DNA of 28,460 nucleotides. It comes from JANYCG01 sp031431035 (GTDB lineage: Bacteria > Pseudomonadota > Gammaproteobacteria > Burkholderiales > Burkholderiaceae_C). The notes beneath the pieces were generated by a model. It was not told the DNA's origin, searched no databases, and worked only from the letters and a program-made list of their open reading frames with translations. Shown piece by piece: positions 7,921 through 14,824 of the stretch. The stretch is from the NCBI GenBank assembly GCA_031431035.1, contig JANPCR010000143.1:1-28460 (forward strand). Reading direction: 5' to 3'. The stretch's first letter is position 1, and each line of letters starts with the position of its first letter. The position numbers and the translations under genes were made by a program.

Positions 7921-8589
7921 ATGCGCAGCAGCCACCAAACCAGCCAGGTCAGCCCAGTCAACCTGATTGATTCACGCACGCTGGCCAACGGCCAACGGCT
8001 GACCTTGCGGCCTGTGCAGGCTGAAGATGCGCCACTTTGGGGTCGATTTTTCGGCGGATTGTCTGAATTTGCCCGCCAGCAGCGGTTTCATGGCTCGATC
8101 AAGCTGTCTGGCGCACACATCGCGCACATGTGTGACGTCAATGGGACTGACGAATTGGCCTTGGTGGTCAGCGTTTTCACCGACGAAGGAGAGCAATTGA
8201 TTGCAGATGCGCGCTATTGCGTCAACGAAGACAGCGGTTGCGCCGAATTTGCCTTAGTGGTGGATGAGCGCTGGGCTCGCCTTGGCATTGCCAGTTGGGC
8301 ACTGAAAGCCTTGCAACAGGCTGCTCTGGCCGCTGGCCTGCAATGCCTTGAAGCGCCGGTTATGAGCAGCAACACCCCTATGCTGGGCCTGATGAAGTCG
8401 CTGGGTTTTGATTGCCAGGCGGATCGCGACGACCCCCGGCTGGTGCAAGTGCAACGTCTGTTGACGGGCCACCAGAATGAAGAGCTTGACGCATCCAATG
8501 GGTTTTTTCAGCGGATGGTCAGGCCCTGGCGCAATTCGGTGGGGGCCTTTGCCGAGTCTTGTTTCTTCATTTTGAGCGCTGAGGGTTAA
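7921..8589 (+). CDS. GNAT-family N-acetyltransferase
   Basis: 222-residue cytoplasmic protein with a GNAT fold: an N-terminal strand TLRPVQAEDAPLWGRFFGGLSEFARQ (about residues 26-52), the central EFALVVDERWARLGIASWAL segment (about 108-128), which carries the acetyl-CoA pyrophosphate loop (R-x-x-G-x-A form), and a C-terminal SNTPMLGLMKSLGF motif. The ATG follows GGAGAA at good spacing. A 117-base gap separates it from the kinase gene and 137 bases separate it from xylF. The acceptor substrate (a small molecule or protein lysine) is unknown. The last 35 residues extend beyond the usual domain. Confidence 0.82.
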   Translation: MRSSHQTSQVSPVNLIDSRTLANGQRLTLRPVQAEDAPLWGRFFGGLSEFARQQRFHGSIKLSGAHIAHMCDVNGTDELALVVSVFTDEGEQLIADARYCVNEDSGCAEFALVVDERWARLGIASWALKALQQAALAAGLQCLEAPVMSSNTPMLGLMKSLGFDCQADRDDPRLVQVQRLLTGHQNEELDASNGFFQRMVRPWRNSVGAFAESCFFILSAEG

Positions 8590-8613
8590 TCCTGATGAAG
8601 AGTTTTTGACGGA

Positions 8614-8720
8614 CTCCGATAATTAGTGCATCGCTCGAACTATTGTGACTTTGCCCTGAGTCACCATCAGCAGACTGGCGATGTTTCACCCCAACGCCTG
8701 ATCAAGGCAAATTATCGGAG
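8614..8720. promoter_or_regulatory. Long-range 11-bp inverted repeat flanking the xylF leader
   Basis: CTCCGATAATT at 8614-8624 and its exact reverse complement AATTATCGGAG at 8710-8720 lie 85 bases apart. The right arm contains the xylF Shine-Dalgarno sequence (CGGAG, 6 bases before the ATG). The two arms could be half-sites bound by the operon regulator in a DNA loop, or they could pair in RNA and hide the ribosome-binding site. Confidence 0.55.
8645..8664. promoter_or_regulatory. Small inverted repeat inside the xylF leader
   Basis: GTGACT (8645-8650) and AGTCAC (8659-8664) form a 6-bp stem with an 8-base loop, lying between the two long-range arms. It could be an operator half-site pair or an RNA hairpin. 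The evidence is positional only. Confidence 0.35.
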
Positions 8721-8726
8721 ACACCA

Positions 8727-9761
8727 ATGAAGCTCAAAAATCCTCTTATCGCCTTGGCCGCAGCCGCAGCTTTTGGCCTGTCCGCAGTCAGCGCCATGGC
8801 GCAGGTCACGGTGGGCGTGAGTTGGTCGAACTTTCAGGAAGAACGCTGGAAGACCGACGAAGCCGCCATCAAGGCTGAGTTGGCCAAAACCAAATCAACC
8901 TACATCAGCGCAGACGCGGGCGGTTCCGCTGAAAAGCAATTGGCCGACATTGACAGCTTGATCGCCAAAGGCGCCAAGGTGTTGATCATTCTGGCCATGG
9001 ACAAAGACGCAATTTTGCCCGCCGTGAACAAAGCCACGCAGCAAAAAATCCCGGTCGTCGCCTATGACCGCCTGATCGAAGCGCCGGGCGTGTTCTACAT
9101 CACCTTTGACAACGTGGAAGTCGGCCGCATGCAGGCGCGCGCCATTTTGGCGGCCAAGCCAAAGGGCAACTACGTCATGATCAAAGGCTCACCAACCGAC
9201 CCGAACGCCAACTTTTTGCGCGGCGGCCAGCAAGAAATCATTGACGCTGCTGTGAAAAAGGGCGACATCAAAATCGTCGGTGAAGAGTACACCGACGGCT
9301 GGAAGCCCGAAGTCGCCCAGAAGAACATGGAGCAAATCATCACCAAAAACGGCGGCAAGATTGACGCTGTGGTCGCCTCCAACGACGGCATGGCCGGTGG
9401 CGTGGTGGCTGCTTTGACCGCCAAAGGCATCAAAGGCGTGCCGGTGTCGGGTCAAGACGGTGACCACGCCGCGCTGAACCGCGTGGCCATGGGCACGCAA
9501 ACGGTGTCAGTCTGGAAAGACTCGCGCGACTTGGGTCGTGACGCAGCCGCAGCCGCTGTGGCTTTGGCAGGTGGCAAAAAGGTCACGGGCGCATCCACCT
9601 GGAGCGGTGGCGAGAAAAAAGTCGCTTTGCAAGCCCAGTTCTTGAAGCCGTTGGCTGTCACGTCGAAAAACCTGGATGCGGTCGTCAAAGCTGGCTGGAT
9701 CAAGAAAGACGCGCTTTGCAAAGGTGTTGACAAGGCGACTGCGCCTGCAGCCTGCAAATAA
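8727..9761 (+). CDS. xylF: D-xylose ABC transporter, periplasmic substrate-binding protein
   Basis: 344-residue type I periplasmic binding protein. A signal peptide (residues 1-25, ending AMA before QVTVGVSW) directs it to the periplasm, where it delivers D-xylose to XylH/XylG. XylF hallmarks are ERWKTDEAAI, GGSAEKQLADIDSLIAKG, IPVVAYDRLI, GSPTDPNANFLRGGQ, DAVVASNDGMAGGVVAAL and VSGQDGD. The length and motifs match E. coli XylF closely. It starts the xylose cluster and has a good ribosome-binding site (GGAG). A perfect hairpin after its stop (9781-9814) would help keep this transcript segment more abundant than the downstream permease genes. Confidence 0.96.
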   Translation: MKLKNPLIALAAAAAFGLSAVSAMAQVTVGVSWSNFQEERWKTDEAAIKAELAKTKSTYISADAGGSAEKQLADIDSLIAKGAKVLIILAMDKDAILPAVNKATQQKIPVVAYDRLIEAPGVFYITFDNVEVGRMQARAILAAKPKGNYVMIKGSPTDPNANFLRGGQQEIIDAAVKKGDIKIVGEEYTDGWKPEVAQKNMEQIITKNGGKIDAVVASNDGMAGGVVAALTAKGIKGVPVSGQDGDHAALNRVAMGTQTVSVWKDSRDLGRDAAAAAVALAGGKKVTGASTWSGGEKKVALQAQFLKPLAVTSKNLDAVVKAGWIKKDALCKGVDKATAPAACK

Positions 9762-9780
9762 GCCTTAGACGCTTTGGCCC

Positions 9781-9814
9781 ATGATCATTTGACGCAAAAG
9801 CGTCAAATGATCAT
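9781..9814. promoter_or_regulatory. Perfect 15-bp hairpin between xylF and xylH
   Basis: ATGATCATTTGACGC (9781-9795), loop AAAA, GCGTCAAATGATCAT (9800-9814). There is no U-tract, so full termination is unlikely. In binding-protein-dependent transport operons such a structure after the binding-protein gene is often a partial terminator or a 3' RNA stabiliser that gives excess binding protein. That role is inferred. Confidence 0.75.
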
Positions 9815-9930
9815 CCGGCACTGAACAGTCTTGGGTCAAGTCGCGCGCCCTTGCCATTGCCCTGGCGCAGGGGACTTGACGGATGTTCCAGACTTTATTT
9901 CTCCTTTTTTCCCTTTTCTTCCTGTGTTGA

Positions 9931-11211
9931 ATGGCGCGCAACGACCAGCCAGATGGCGGGAGCGTTCGCAGGCCGTCCTTCATCGACATGGCCTTTGAAC
10001 CAGGCGCTTGTGGAGCTTTTGTGACAACTGCTTTAACCTCTTTGCGACAGGCTTCCATAGATTGGCGATTGGTCTTGATGGCCGTGGTCCTGATGGTCGT
10101 AGCTCTCATTTTCAATGTGCTTTCCGGTGGCATCTTCATGTCGCCGGAAAACCTTTACAACATCGCCCAGCAAACGGCAGTGGTCGGCATCGTCTCCACC
10201 GTCATCGTGCTGGTCATCGTGGCCCGCCATATCGACTTGTCGGTCGGCTCGGTCATGGGCTTTGTGGGCGTTTTGATTGCAACCCTCATGTACACCGCAG
10301 GCTGGCATTGGGTGGAGGCCTCGCTGGCAGGACTGGCGGTTGCCATTGGGGTGTGCCTGTACCAAGGTGCCTTGACCGCCGTGCTGGGGGTGCCGTCTTT
10401 TGTCGTCACTTTGGGTGGTTTGATGTCATTCCGCGGCGCGGCTTTTCTGGTCGCCGACGGCAAAACCCAGCCCGTGTCCGATGCTTTTTTTCAGCGCTTG
10501 GGGGGTGGTTTTGATGGGGCCATTGGCACGACCGCCAGCTGGGTGCTGGCGACTTTGATGGCGATCGCCCTGCTTTGGGTCACCGTGAACCGACGCAAAG
10601 CCAAGGAATCTTATGGCGTACCCAACAACCCCCTTTGGCTGGACGCTCTGGTCGTGCTGGTGCCTGTGTTGCTGGTTTTTGCCTTCACCGCCGCCATGAA
10701 CGCCTACCGAATTCCCAGCAAGGACGAGCCGCAAGGCATCCCCATTCCGGTGTTGATTTGGGCCGTGGTGGCGTTTGGCTTGTCGTTTTTAGTGCACCGC
10801 ACTCGTTTTGGCCGCTACGTGTTTGCCATGGGCGGCAACCCTGAAGCGGCGGCTTTGGTGGGCATACCAGTGCGCCGCGTTACGCTCATGCTGTTTGCGT
10901 TGATGGGCGTGCTGGTCACGATTGCCGCCATTGTGTCTATTGCGCGGCTGAACGCGGGCACCAATTCGTTGGGCACCAGCATGGAGCTGTACGTGATTGC
11001 CGCTGCGGTGATTGGCGGCACAGCGTTGTCGGGCGGAAGTGGTTCGATTTTGGGCTCGGTGTTGGGCGCCTTGATCATGCAGTCCATTGACAGTGGCATG
11101 TTGTTGTTGGACGTGTCCATCGGCTGGCGCTACGTCATCATCGGCCAAGTGCTGATTGTCGCTGTGGTGTTTGACGTGCTGTACCGCAAGCTCACTGGAG
11201 ACACGGCATGA
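9931..11211 (+). CDS. xylH: D-xylose ABC transporter permease
   Basis: 426-residue inner-membrane permease of the BPD_transp_2 (ribose/xylose) type. It has about ten hydrophobic segments and the conserved VARHIDLSVGSVMGFVGV region, GVPSFVVTLGGLMSFRGAAF, and the C-terminal GGTALSGGSGSILGSVLGALIM motif that contacts the ATPase. The central insertion (about residues 215-275, with VNRRKAKESYGVP) is typical of XylH versus RbsC. It overlaps xylG by four bases (ATGA). The start at 9931 has no strong ribosome-binding site and gives about 30 hydrophilic residues before the first hydrophobic segment; an internal ATG at 9988 is an alternative. Confidence 0.93.
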   Translation: MARNDQPDGGSVRRPSFIDMAFEPGACGAFVTTALTSLRQASIDWRLVLMAVVLMVVALIFNVLSGGIFMSPENLYNIAQQTAVVGIVSTVIVLVIVARHIDLSVGSVMGFVGVLIATLMYTAGWHWVEASLAGLAVAIGVCLYQGALTAVLGVPSFVVTLGGLMSFRGAAFLVADGKTQPVSDAFFQRLGGGFDGAIGTTASWVLATLMAIALLWVTVNRRKAKESYGVPNNPLWLDALVVLVPVLLVFAFTAAMNAYRIPSKDEPQGIPIPVLIWAVVAFGLSFLVHRTRFGRYVFAMGGNPEAAALVGIPVRRVTLMLFALMGVLVTIAAIVSIARLNAGTNSLGTSMELYVIAAAVIGGTALSGGSGSILGSVLGALIMQSIDSGMLLLDVSIGWRYVIIGQVLIVAVVFDVLYRKLTGDTA

Positions 11212-12059
11212 GCGCGCAGCAATTTCCCGACGGGCCGCCCCTAGGAAAATTAGCCCCCTTGGGGGGCAGCGACCCGCAAAGCGGCGGAGCGTGGGGGCAA
11301 TGCCTCGTCGAGCTACGGAATATCCGCAAAGCCTTTGGCGGCGTGCTGGCGGTTGACGGTGTCAGCTTGAACCTGTTCCCAGGCGAAGTAGTGGCCGTGT
11401 TGGGCCACAACGGGGCAGGCAAGTCAACCTTGATGAAAATGCTGGCAGGAGCCTACCCGATTGACAGTGGCGAGGTGCTGATCTCGGGCCAAAAAGTCAG
11501 CGTGCGCACCCCGGCCGATGCACAGGCCCTGGGCATTGAGTCGATTTACCAAACTTTGGCATTGGCCGACAACCTGGACGCAGTGGCCAACCTGTTTTTG
11601 GGCCGAGAACTGCTCACCAAATGGCGCACGCTGGACGACCACCGCATGGACGCAGATGCCCGCAAAGTGTTTGCCCGCCTGAACAAAAACTTCACCAATG
11701 TGCGAACCCCTGTGCGCAGGCTGTCGGGTGGGCAGCGCCAGGTGGTGGCGATTTCCCGCGCCATTTATTTCAATGCCCGAATTTTGATCATGGATGAGCC
11801 GACCGCGGCACTGGGGCCCGAAGAAACCGCCATGGTCGGGCGCTTGGTGCAGCAGCTAAAGGCTGAAGGCGTTGGCATCTTTTTGATCAGCCACGACATG
11901 CCCGATGTATTTGCCCTGAGCGATCGTTTGGCCGTCATGAAAAACGGCAAACTGGTAGGCACCTACAACACCCACGACGTGACCGAAGACGAGGTGCTGG
12001 GCATGATCATCGGTGGCAAGCAGCCCGTGGGCAAAGTCCAAGCCGCCCGAAGCAATTAA
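11208..12059 (+). CDS. xylG: D-xylose ABC transporter, single-domain ATP-binding protein
   Basis: 283-residue ATPase with one nucleotide-binding domain: Walker A GHNGAGKST (66-74), Q-loop near YQ115, signature LSGGQ (172-176), Walker B ILIMDE (192-197) and H-loop ISHD. E. coli XylG has two fused domains (about 510 residues); this one is of the single-domain type (FrcA-like), so the transporter would need a homodimer. It has a good GGAGA ribosome-binding site and overlaps xylH by four bases. Residues 8-31 (Gly/Pro-rich, PPLGKLAPLGG) are encoded by a repeat-like element and precede the normal domain start LVELRNIRKAFGG. No in-frame start follows that element, so it must be translated. The xyl context supports the name. 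Confidence 0.9.
   Translation: MSAQQFPDGPPLGKLAPLGGSDPQSGGAWGQCLVELRNIRKAFGGVLAVDGVSLNLFPGEVVAVLGHNGAGKSTLMKMLAGAYPIDSGEVLISGQKVSVRTPADAQALGIESIYQTLALADNLDAVANLFLGRELLTKWRTLDDHRMDADARKVFARLNKNFTNVRTPVRRLSGGQRQVVAISRAIYFNARILIMDEPTAALGPEETAMVGRLVQQLKAEGVGIFLISHDMPDVFALSDRLAVMKNGKLVGTYNTHDVTEDEVLGMIIGGKQPVGKVQAARSN
11232..11298 (+). repeat. Repeat-like palindromic element inside the xylG coding sequence
   Basis: A 67-base stretch with features of an intergenic dispersed repeat that I recall from Comamonadaceae genomes: GGCCGCCCCTAGG, then TTAGCCCCCTTGGGGGGCAG with the CCCCCTTGGGGG dyad (near 11254-11265), then AGCGGCGGAGCGTGGGGGC. It lies just after the xylG start and is read in frame, adding about 24 residues to the protein. 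Its identity as a repeat rests on memory of such genomes, not on a second copy in this window. Confidence 0.6.
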
Positions 12060-12061
12060 TT

Positions 12062-12074
12062 GGGGTCAGACCCC
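12062..12074. repeat. GGGGTCAGACCCC short palindrome after xylG
   Basis: A perfect odd palindrome three bases after the xylG stop, in the wider context AATTGGGGTCAGACCCCTAT. The motif resembles short REP-like palindromes seen scattered in many proteobacterial genomes. It may also act as a weak hairpin between xylG and the regulator gene. Confidence 0.5.
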
Positions 12075-12085
12075 TATTCATCTAA

Positions 12086-12095
12086 AGAGCGCTCT
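12086..12095. promoter_or_regulatory. AGAGCGCTCT palindrome directly before the ROK gene start
   Basis: A 10-bp perfect palindrome ends one base before the ATG at 12097 and occupies the place where a Shine-Dalgarno sequence would lie. It might be an autoregulatory operator or a translation-control site; this is inference. Confidence 0.35.
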
Positions 12096-12096
12096 G

Positions 12097-13341
12097 ATGA
12101 AAACAACTGGCGACCAGCAACTGGTCAAACGCATCAACCGCAGCGTTCTTCTGCGCTTGATCCGCTCACAGCCAGGCTTGTCGCGCGCGCAGGCTGCCAG
12201 CCAAAGTGGGCTGACCAAATCGACCGTCAGCTCGGCTGTGCGAGAGCTGATCGACGAAGGCTGGCTCAGCGAGTCTGAGGCTAACCCAGCGGCTGCCAGC
12301 ACCACACCCAGCAGCTCCGGGCGGCCCTCCACCCCGCTGCAAATCAACGCACGCTCACGCGGCTTGATCGGGCTTGAAGTGGCTGTGGATTGCCTTCGCG
12401 TGGTTGGGGTGTCGCTGTTGGGAGAAGTACTTTGGTCAACCGAAGCCCCCCTGACCCATGCCGATCCGGACCGGGTGTGCCAGCAAGCCGCCCACCTGAT
12501 TGGCTTAGCCCATGTCGAGCTGCACCGGCTACACGTTTTGTTGTCTGGTGTGGGCATTGGGCTGCCGGGCGCTTTTGACGACGCCACGGGCAGCGTACGC
12601 TTTGCGCCCAATTTGGGTTGGCGCAATGTTGAATTCATGCAGCGCATGTCGGCAGCGCTCCAGGCGGCGGGTTTGCCTGAGGTTCCCTTGCATATTCAAA
12701 ACGAAGCCGACACCGCAGCTTTGAGCGAATATGAATTTGCCAGCAATGAAAGCGACAGCGCCCTGATTTTTGTGACCTGCGATGTGGGTGTGGGCGCAGG
12801 AATCGTCATCAACGACCGCTTGTTCACGGGCACCCAAGGCATGGCGGGTGAAATCGGGCACAGTATTTTGCAGTTTGGCGGCCCGCTTTGCTCGTGCGGA
12901 CGCAACGGTTGTGCGGAAGCCTTCATTGGCGCGCGCGCGCTGGCGCGTGATTTGAATCAGTTTGGTAACCTGGAACAAGCGGGTCAATACCTGGGCATGT
13001 TGATTCAAAACCTGTGGACGACCTTCAACCCGGGTGCCTTGGTGGTGGGTGGAAGCTCGTGCGTCAAGTACCCAAATCTGGTTGCGATTGCCCAGCAGAC
13101 TTTGAAAGCCTTTGCCGCCAAGGCCGACATGGCAGCACCCGTTTTACGCCCTGCCCGCTATGGTCTTTTGGCGGCCGCTGTGGGGGCGGCAGGTTTGGTG
13201 CTGCACCAGTACTTGCGGCCTATGCACCCCAGCGCAGCCCGGGCAGCGTTGGTCTCGCCAACGCGTCGTGAACCAACCCAGCGCTCGCTCTCGCACAGCC
13301 CACAAACGCTACGAGTTTCGACCTCACAACTTTCGATTTGA
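12097..13341 (+). CDS. xylR: ROK-family transcriptional regulator, probable xylose repressor
   Basis: 414-residue ROK regulator. The N-terminal winged helix-turn-helix (about residues 10-60) contains SRAQAASQSGLTKSTVSSAVRELIDEGWL split over recognition and wing elements. The C-terminal ROK domain has GVGIGLPGAFD, NEADTAALSEYEF, VTCDVGVGAGIVINDRLFTG, the GEIGH motif and the zinc motif CSCGRNGCAE (CxCGxxGC). In other bacteria ROK proteins of this layout repress xylose genes and are released by xylose. It sits between xylG and xylB in one co-directional set, which supports the same role. I chose ATG 12097 because the upstream extension reads through the GGGGTCAGACCCC element and adds no domain. 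The last 40 residues are a Ser/Arg-rich tail outside the usual fold. The gene symbol is assigned by context. Confidence 0.88.
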   Translation: MKTTGDQQLVKRINRSVLLRLIRSQPGLSRAQAASQSGLTKSTVSSAVRELIDEGWLSESEANPAAASTTPSSSGRPSTPLQINARSRGLIGLEVAVDCLRVVGVSLLGEVLWSTEAPLTHADPDRVCQQAAHLIGLAHVELHRLHVLLSGVGIGLPGAFDDATGSVRFAPNLGWRNVEFMQRMSAALQAAGLPEVPLHIQNEADTAALSEYEFASNESDSALIFVTCDVGVGAGIVINDRLFTGTQGMAGEIGHSILQFGGPLCSCGRNGCAEAFIGARALARDLNQFGNLEQAGQYLGMLIQNLWTTFNPGALVVGGSSCVKYPNLVAIAQQTLKAFAAKADMAAPVLRPARYGLLAAAVGAAGLVLHQYLRPMHPSAARAALVSPTRREPTQRSLSHSPQTLRVSTSQLSI

Positions 13342-13344
13342 ACC

Positions 13345-14790
13345 ATGTACCTCGGCATTGACATTGGCACCTCCGAAGTCAAGGCGCTTTTGCTGAATGA
13401 CCAGCACCAACTGGTGGGTTCGGCAGGCGCTGCGCTTGACATCTCGCGCCCGCAGGCGGGGCACAGCGAGCAACAGCCCAACGACTGGTGGCTGGCCACG
13501 CAAACCGCATTGGCCCAATTGCAGCAGCTGCACCCATTGGCGTATGCAAAGGCGCAGGCGCTGGGCTTGTCCGGGCAAATGCATGGGGCCGTGCTGCTCG
13601 ACACCCAAGGCGAGGTGCTTCGCCCAGCGATTTTGTGGAACGACACTCGTGCCAGCGCCGAGTGCGCCGAGTTGATGGCCGAATTGCCAGCCTGGCCCCA
13701 ATTGGCAGGGAGTTTGGTGATGCCGGGTTTCACTGCGCCCAAGTTGCGCTGGCTCGCTAAACACGAACCCCGTGTCTTTAGTCGCATCGCCACGGTGCTG
13801 TTGCCGAAGGATTACGTGCGCTTCAAGCTAACCGATGAGCGAGTGACCGACATGTCAGACGCCAGCGGCACGGCTTGGCTTGACGTCGAAAAGCGCGACT
13901 GGAGTGACGCGTTGTTGCACCAAACCGGCCTTGAACGCCATCACATGCCGCGCCTAGTCGAGGGTAGCGAAGTCAGCGGCGTCTTGAGCGTTGCCGCTGC
14001 CAAGGCTTTGGGCCTGCAACCCGGTATTCCCGTGGCGGGTGGCGGTGGCGACAACGCTGCCAGCGCCGTGGGCATGGGCGCAGTGCAAGCGGGGCAGGGG
14101 TTTTTATCGCTGGGCACCAGTGGCGTGTTGTTTGTGGTGACGCCGAACTACCAGCCCAATGCGGTCAGTGCGACCCATGCGTTTTGCCATGCGGTGCCGG
14201 GTCAATGGCACCAAATGAGCGTCATGCTGTCAGCTGCAAGTTGTTTGCAATGGGCTGCCCAATTGTTGGGTTCCGCATCGACCAGCGCACTTGAAGCGCA
14301 GGCCAGTACCTTGACCCTCCTACAGCGCGAGTCTGCCCCCGTGTTTTTGCCCTATTTAAGCGGCGAGCGCACTCCCCACAACAGCGCCACCGTGCGCGGT
14401 AGTTTTCACAACCTTAGCCACGACACCGATGCCGCGGCTTTGGCCTACGCGGTGATGGAGGGCGTGAGCTTTGGCCTGCACGATGGCCTGCGCGCCCTGA
14501 AGGCGGCTGGCAGTTCAGTCACCAGGCTTTCATTGGTGGGAGGGGGTGCGCGCAGTGCCATGTGGGCGCAACAGCTTGCCTCCAGTTTGAACCTTGAAAT
14601 TGTGACCTTGAGCGGAGCCACTGCGGGCGGCGCTTTGGGTGCCGCCCGGCTGGCTTGGCTGGGTTCTGGCGGCGACCTCTCCACAGTTTGCACCGAGCCT
14701 GAGATTGAACATGTCTACGCCCCCAACGCGACCGAGCAAGCCATGTTGACCCCACGGTACGAAAAATTTCGCCGACTTTATAACGCCTGA
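13345..14790 (+). CDS. xylB: Xylulokinase
   Basis: 481-residue FGGY-family sugar kinase that phosphorylates D-xylulose to D-xylulose 5-phosphate with ATP. Visible are the N-terminal phosphate loop YLGIDIGTSEVKALL (2-16), LSGQMHGAVLLD (75-86), WNDTRASAEC (98-107), the GGGGDNAASAVG segment with the catalytic Asp236, LSLGTSG, YLSGERTPHNS and the C-terminal GGGARSAMWAQQLAS adenosine site. The length matches E. coli XylB (484). It begins 3 bases after the ROK stop and is followed 34 bases later by xylA, so it is part of the same operon. Confidence 0.96.
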   Translation: MYLGIDIGTSEVKALLLNDQHQLVGSAGAALDISRPQAGHSEQQPNDWWLATQTALAQLQQLHPLAYAKAQALGLSGQMHGAVLLDTQGEVLRPAILWNDTRASAECAELMAELPAWPQLAGSLVMPGFTAPKLRWLAKHEPRVFSRIATVLLPKDYVRFKLTDERVTDMSDASGTAWLDVEKRDWSDALLHQTGLERHHMPRLVEGSEVSGVLSVAAAKALGLQPGIPVAGGGGDNAASAVGMGAVQAGQGFLSLGTSGVLFVVTPNYQPNAVSATHAFCHAVPGQWHQMSVMLSAASCLQWAAQLLGSASTSALEAQASTLTLLQRESAPVFLPYLSGERTPHNSATVRGSFHNLSHDTDAAALAYAVMEGVSFGLHDGLRALKAAGSSVTRLSLVGGGARSAMWAQQLASSLNLEIVTLSGATAGGALGAARLAWLGSGGDLSTVCTEPEIEHVYAPNATEQAMLTPRYEKFRRLYNA

Positions 14791-14824
14791 GCCCCATCCT
14801 GCCTCTTCACTCCAAATTTTCACC

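Noticed and set aside
12013..12096. Upstream extension of the ROK regulator
   Set aside because: It overlaps the end of xylG and reads through the GGGGTCAGACCCC palindrome; the HTH begins normally after ATG 12097.
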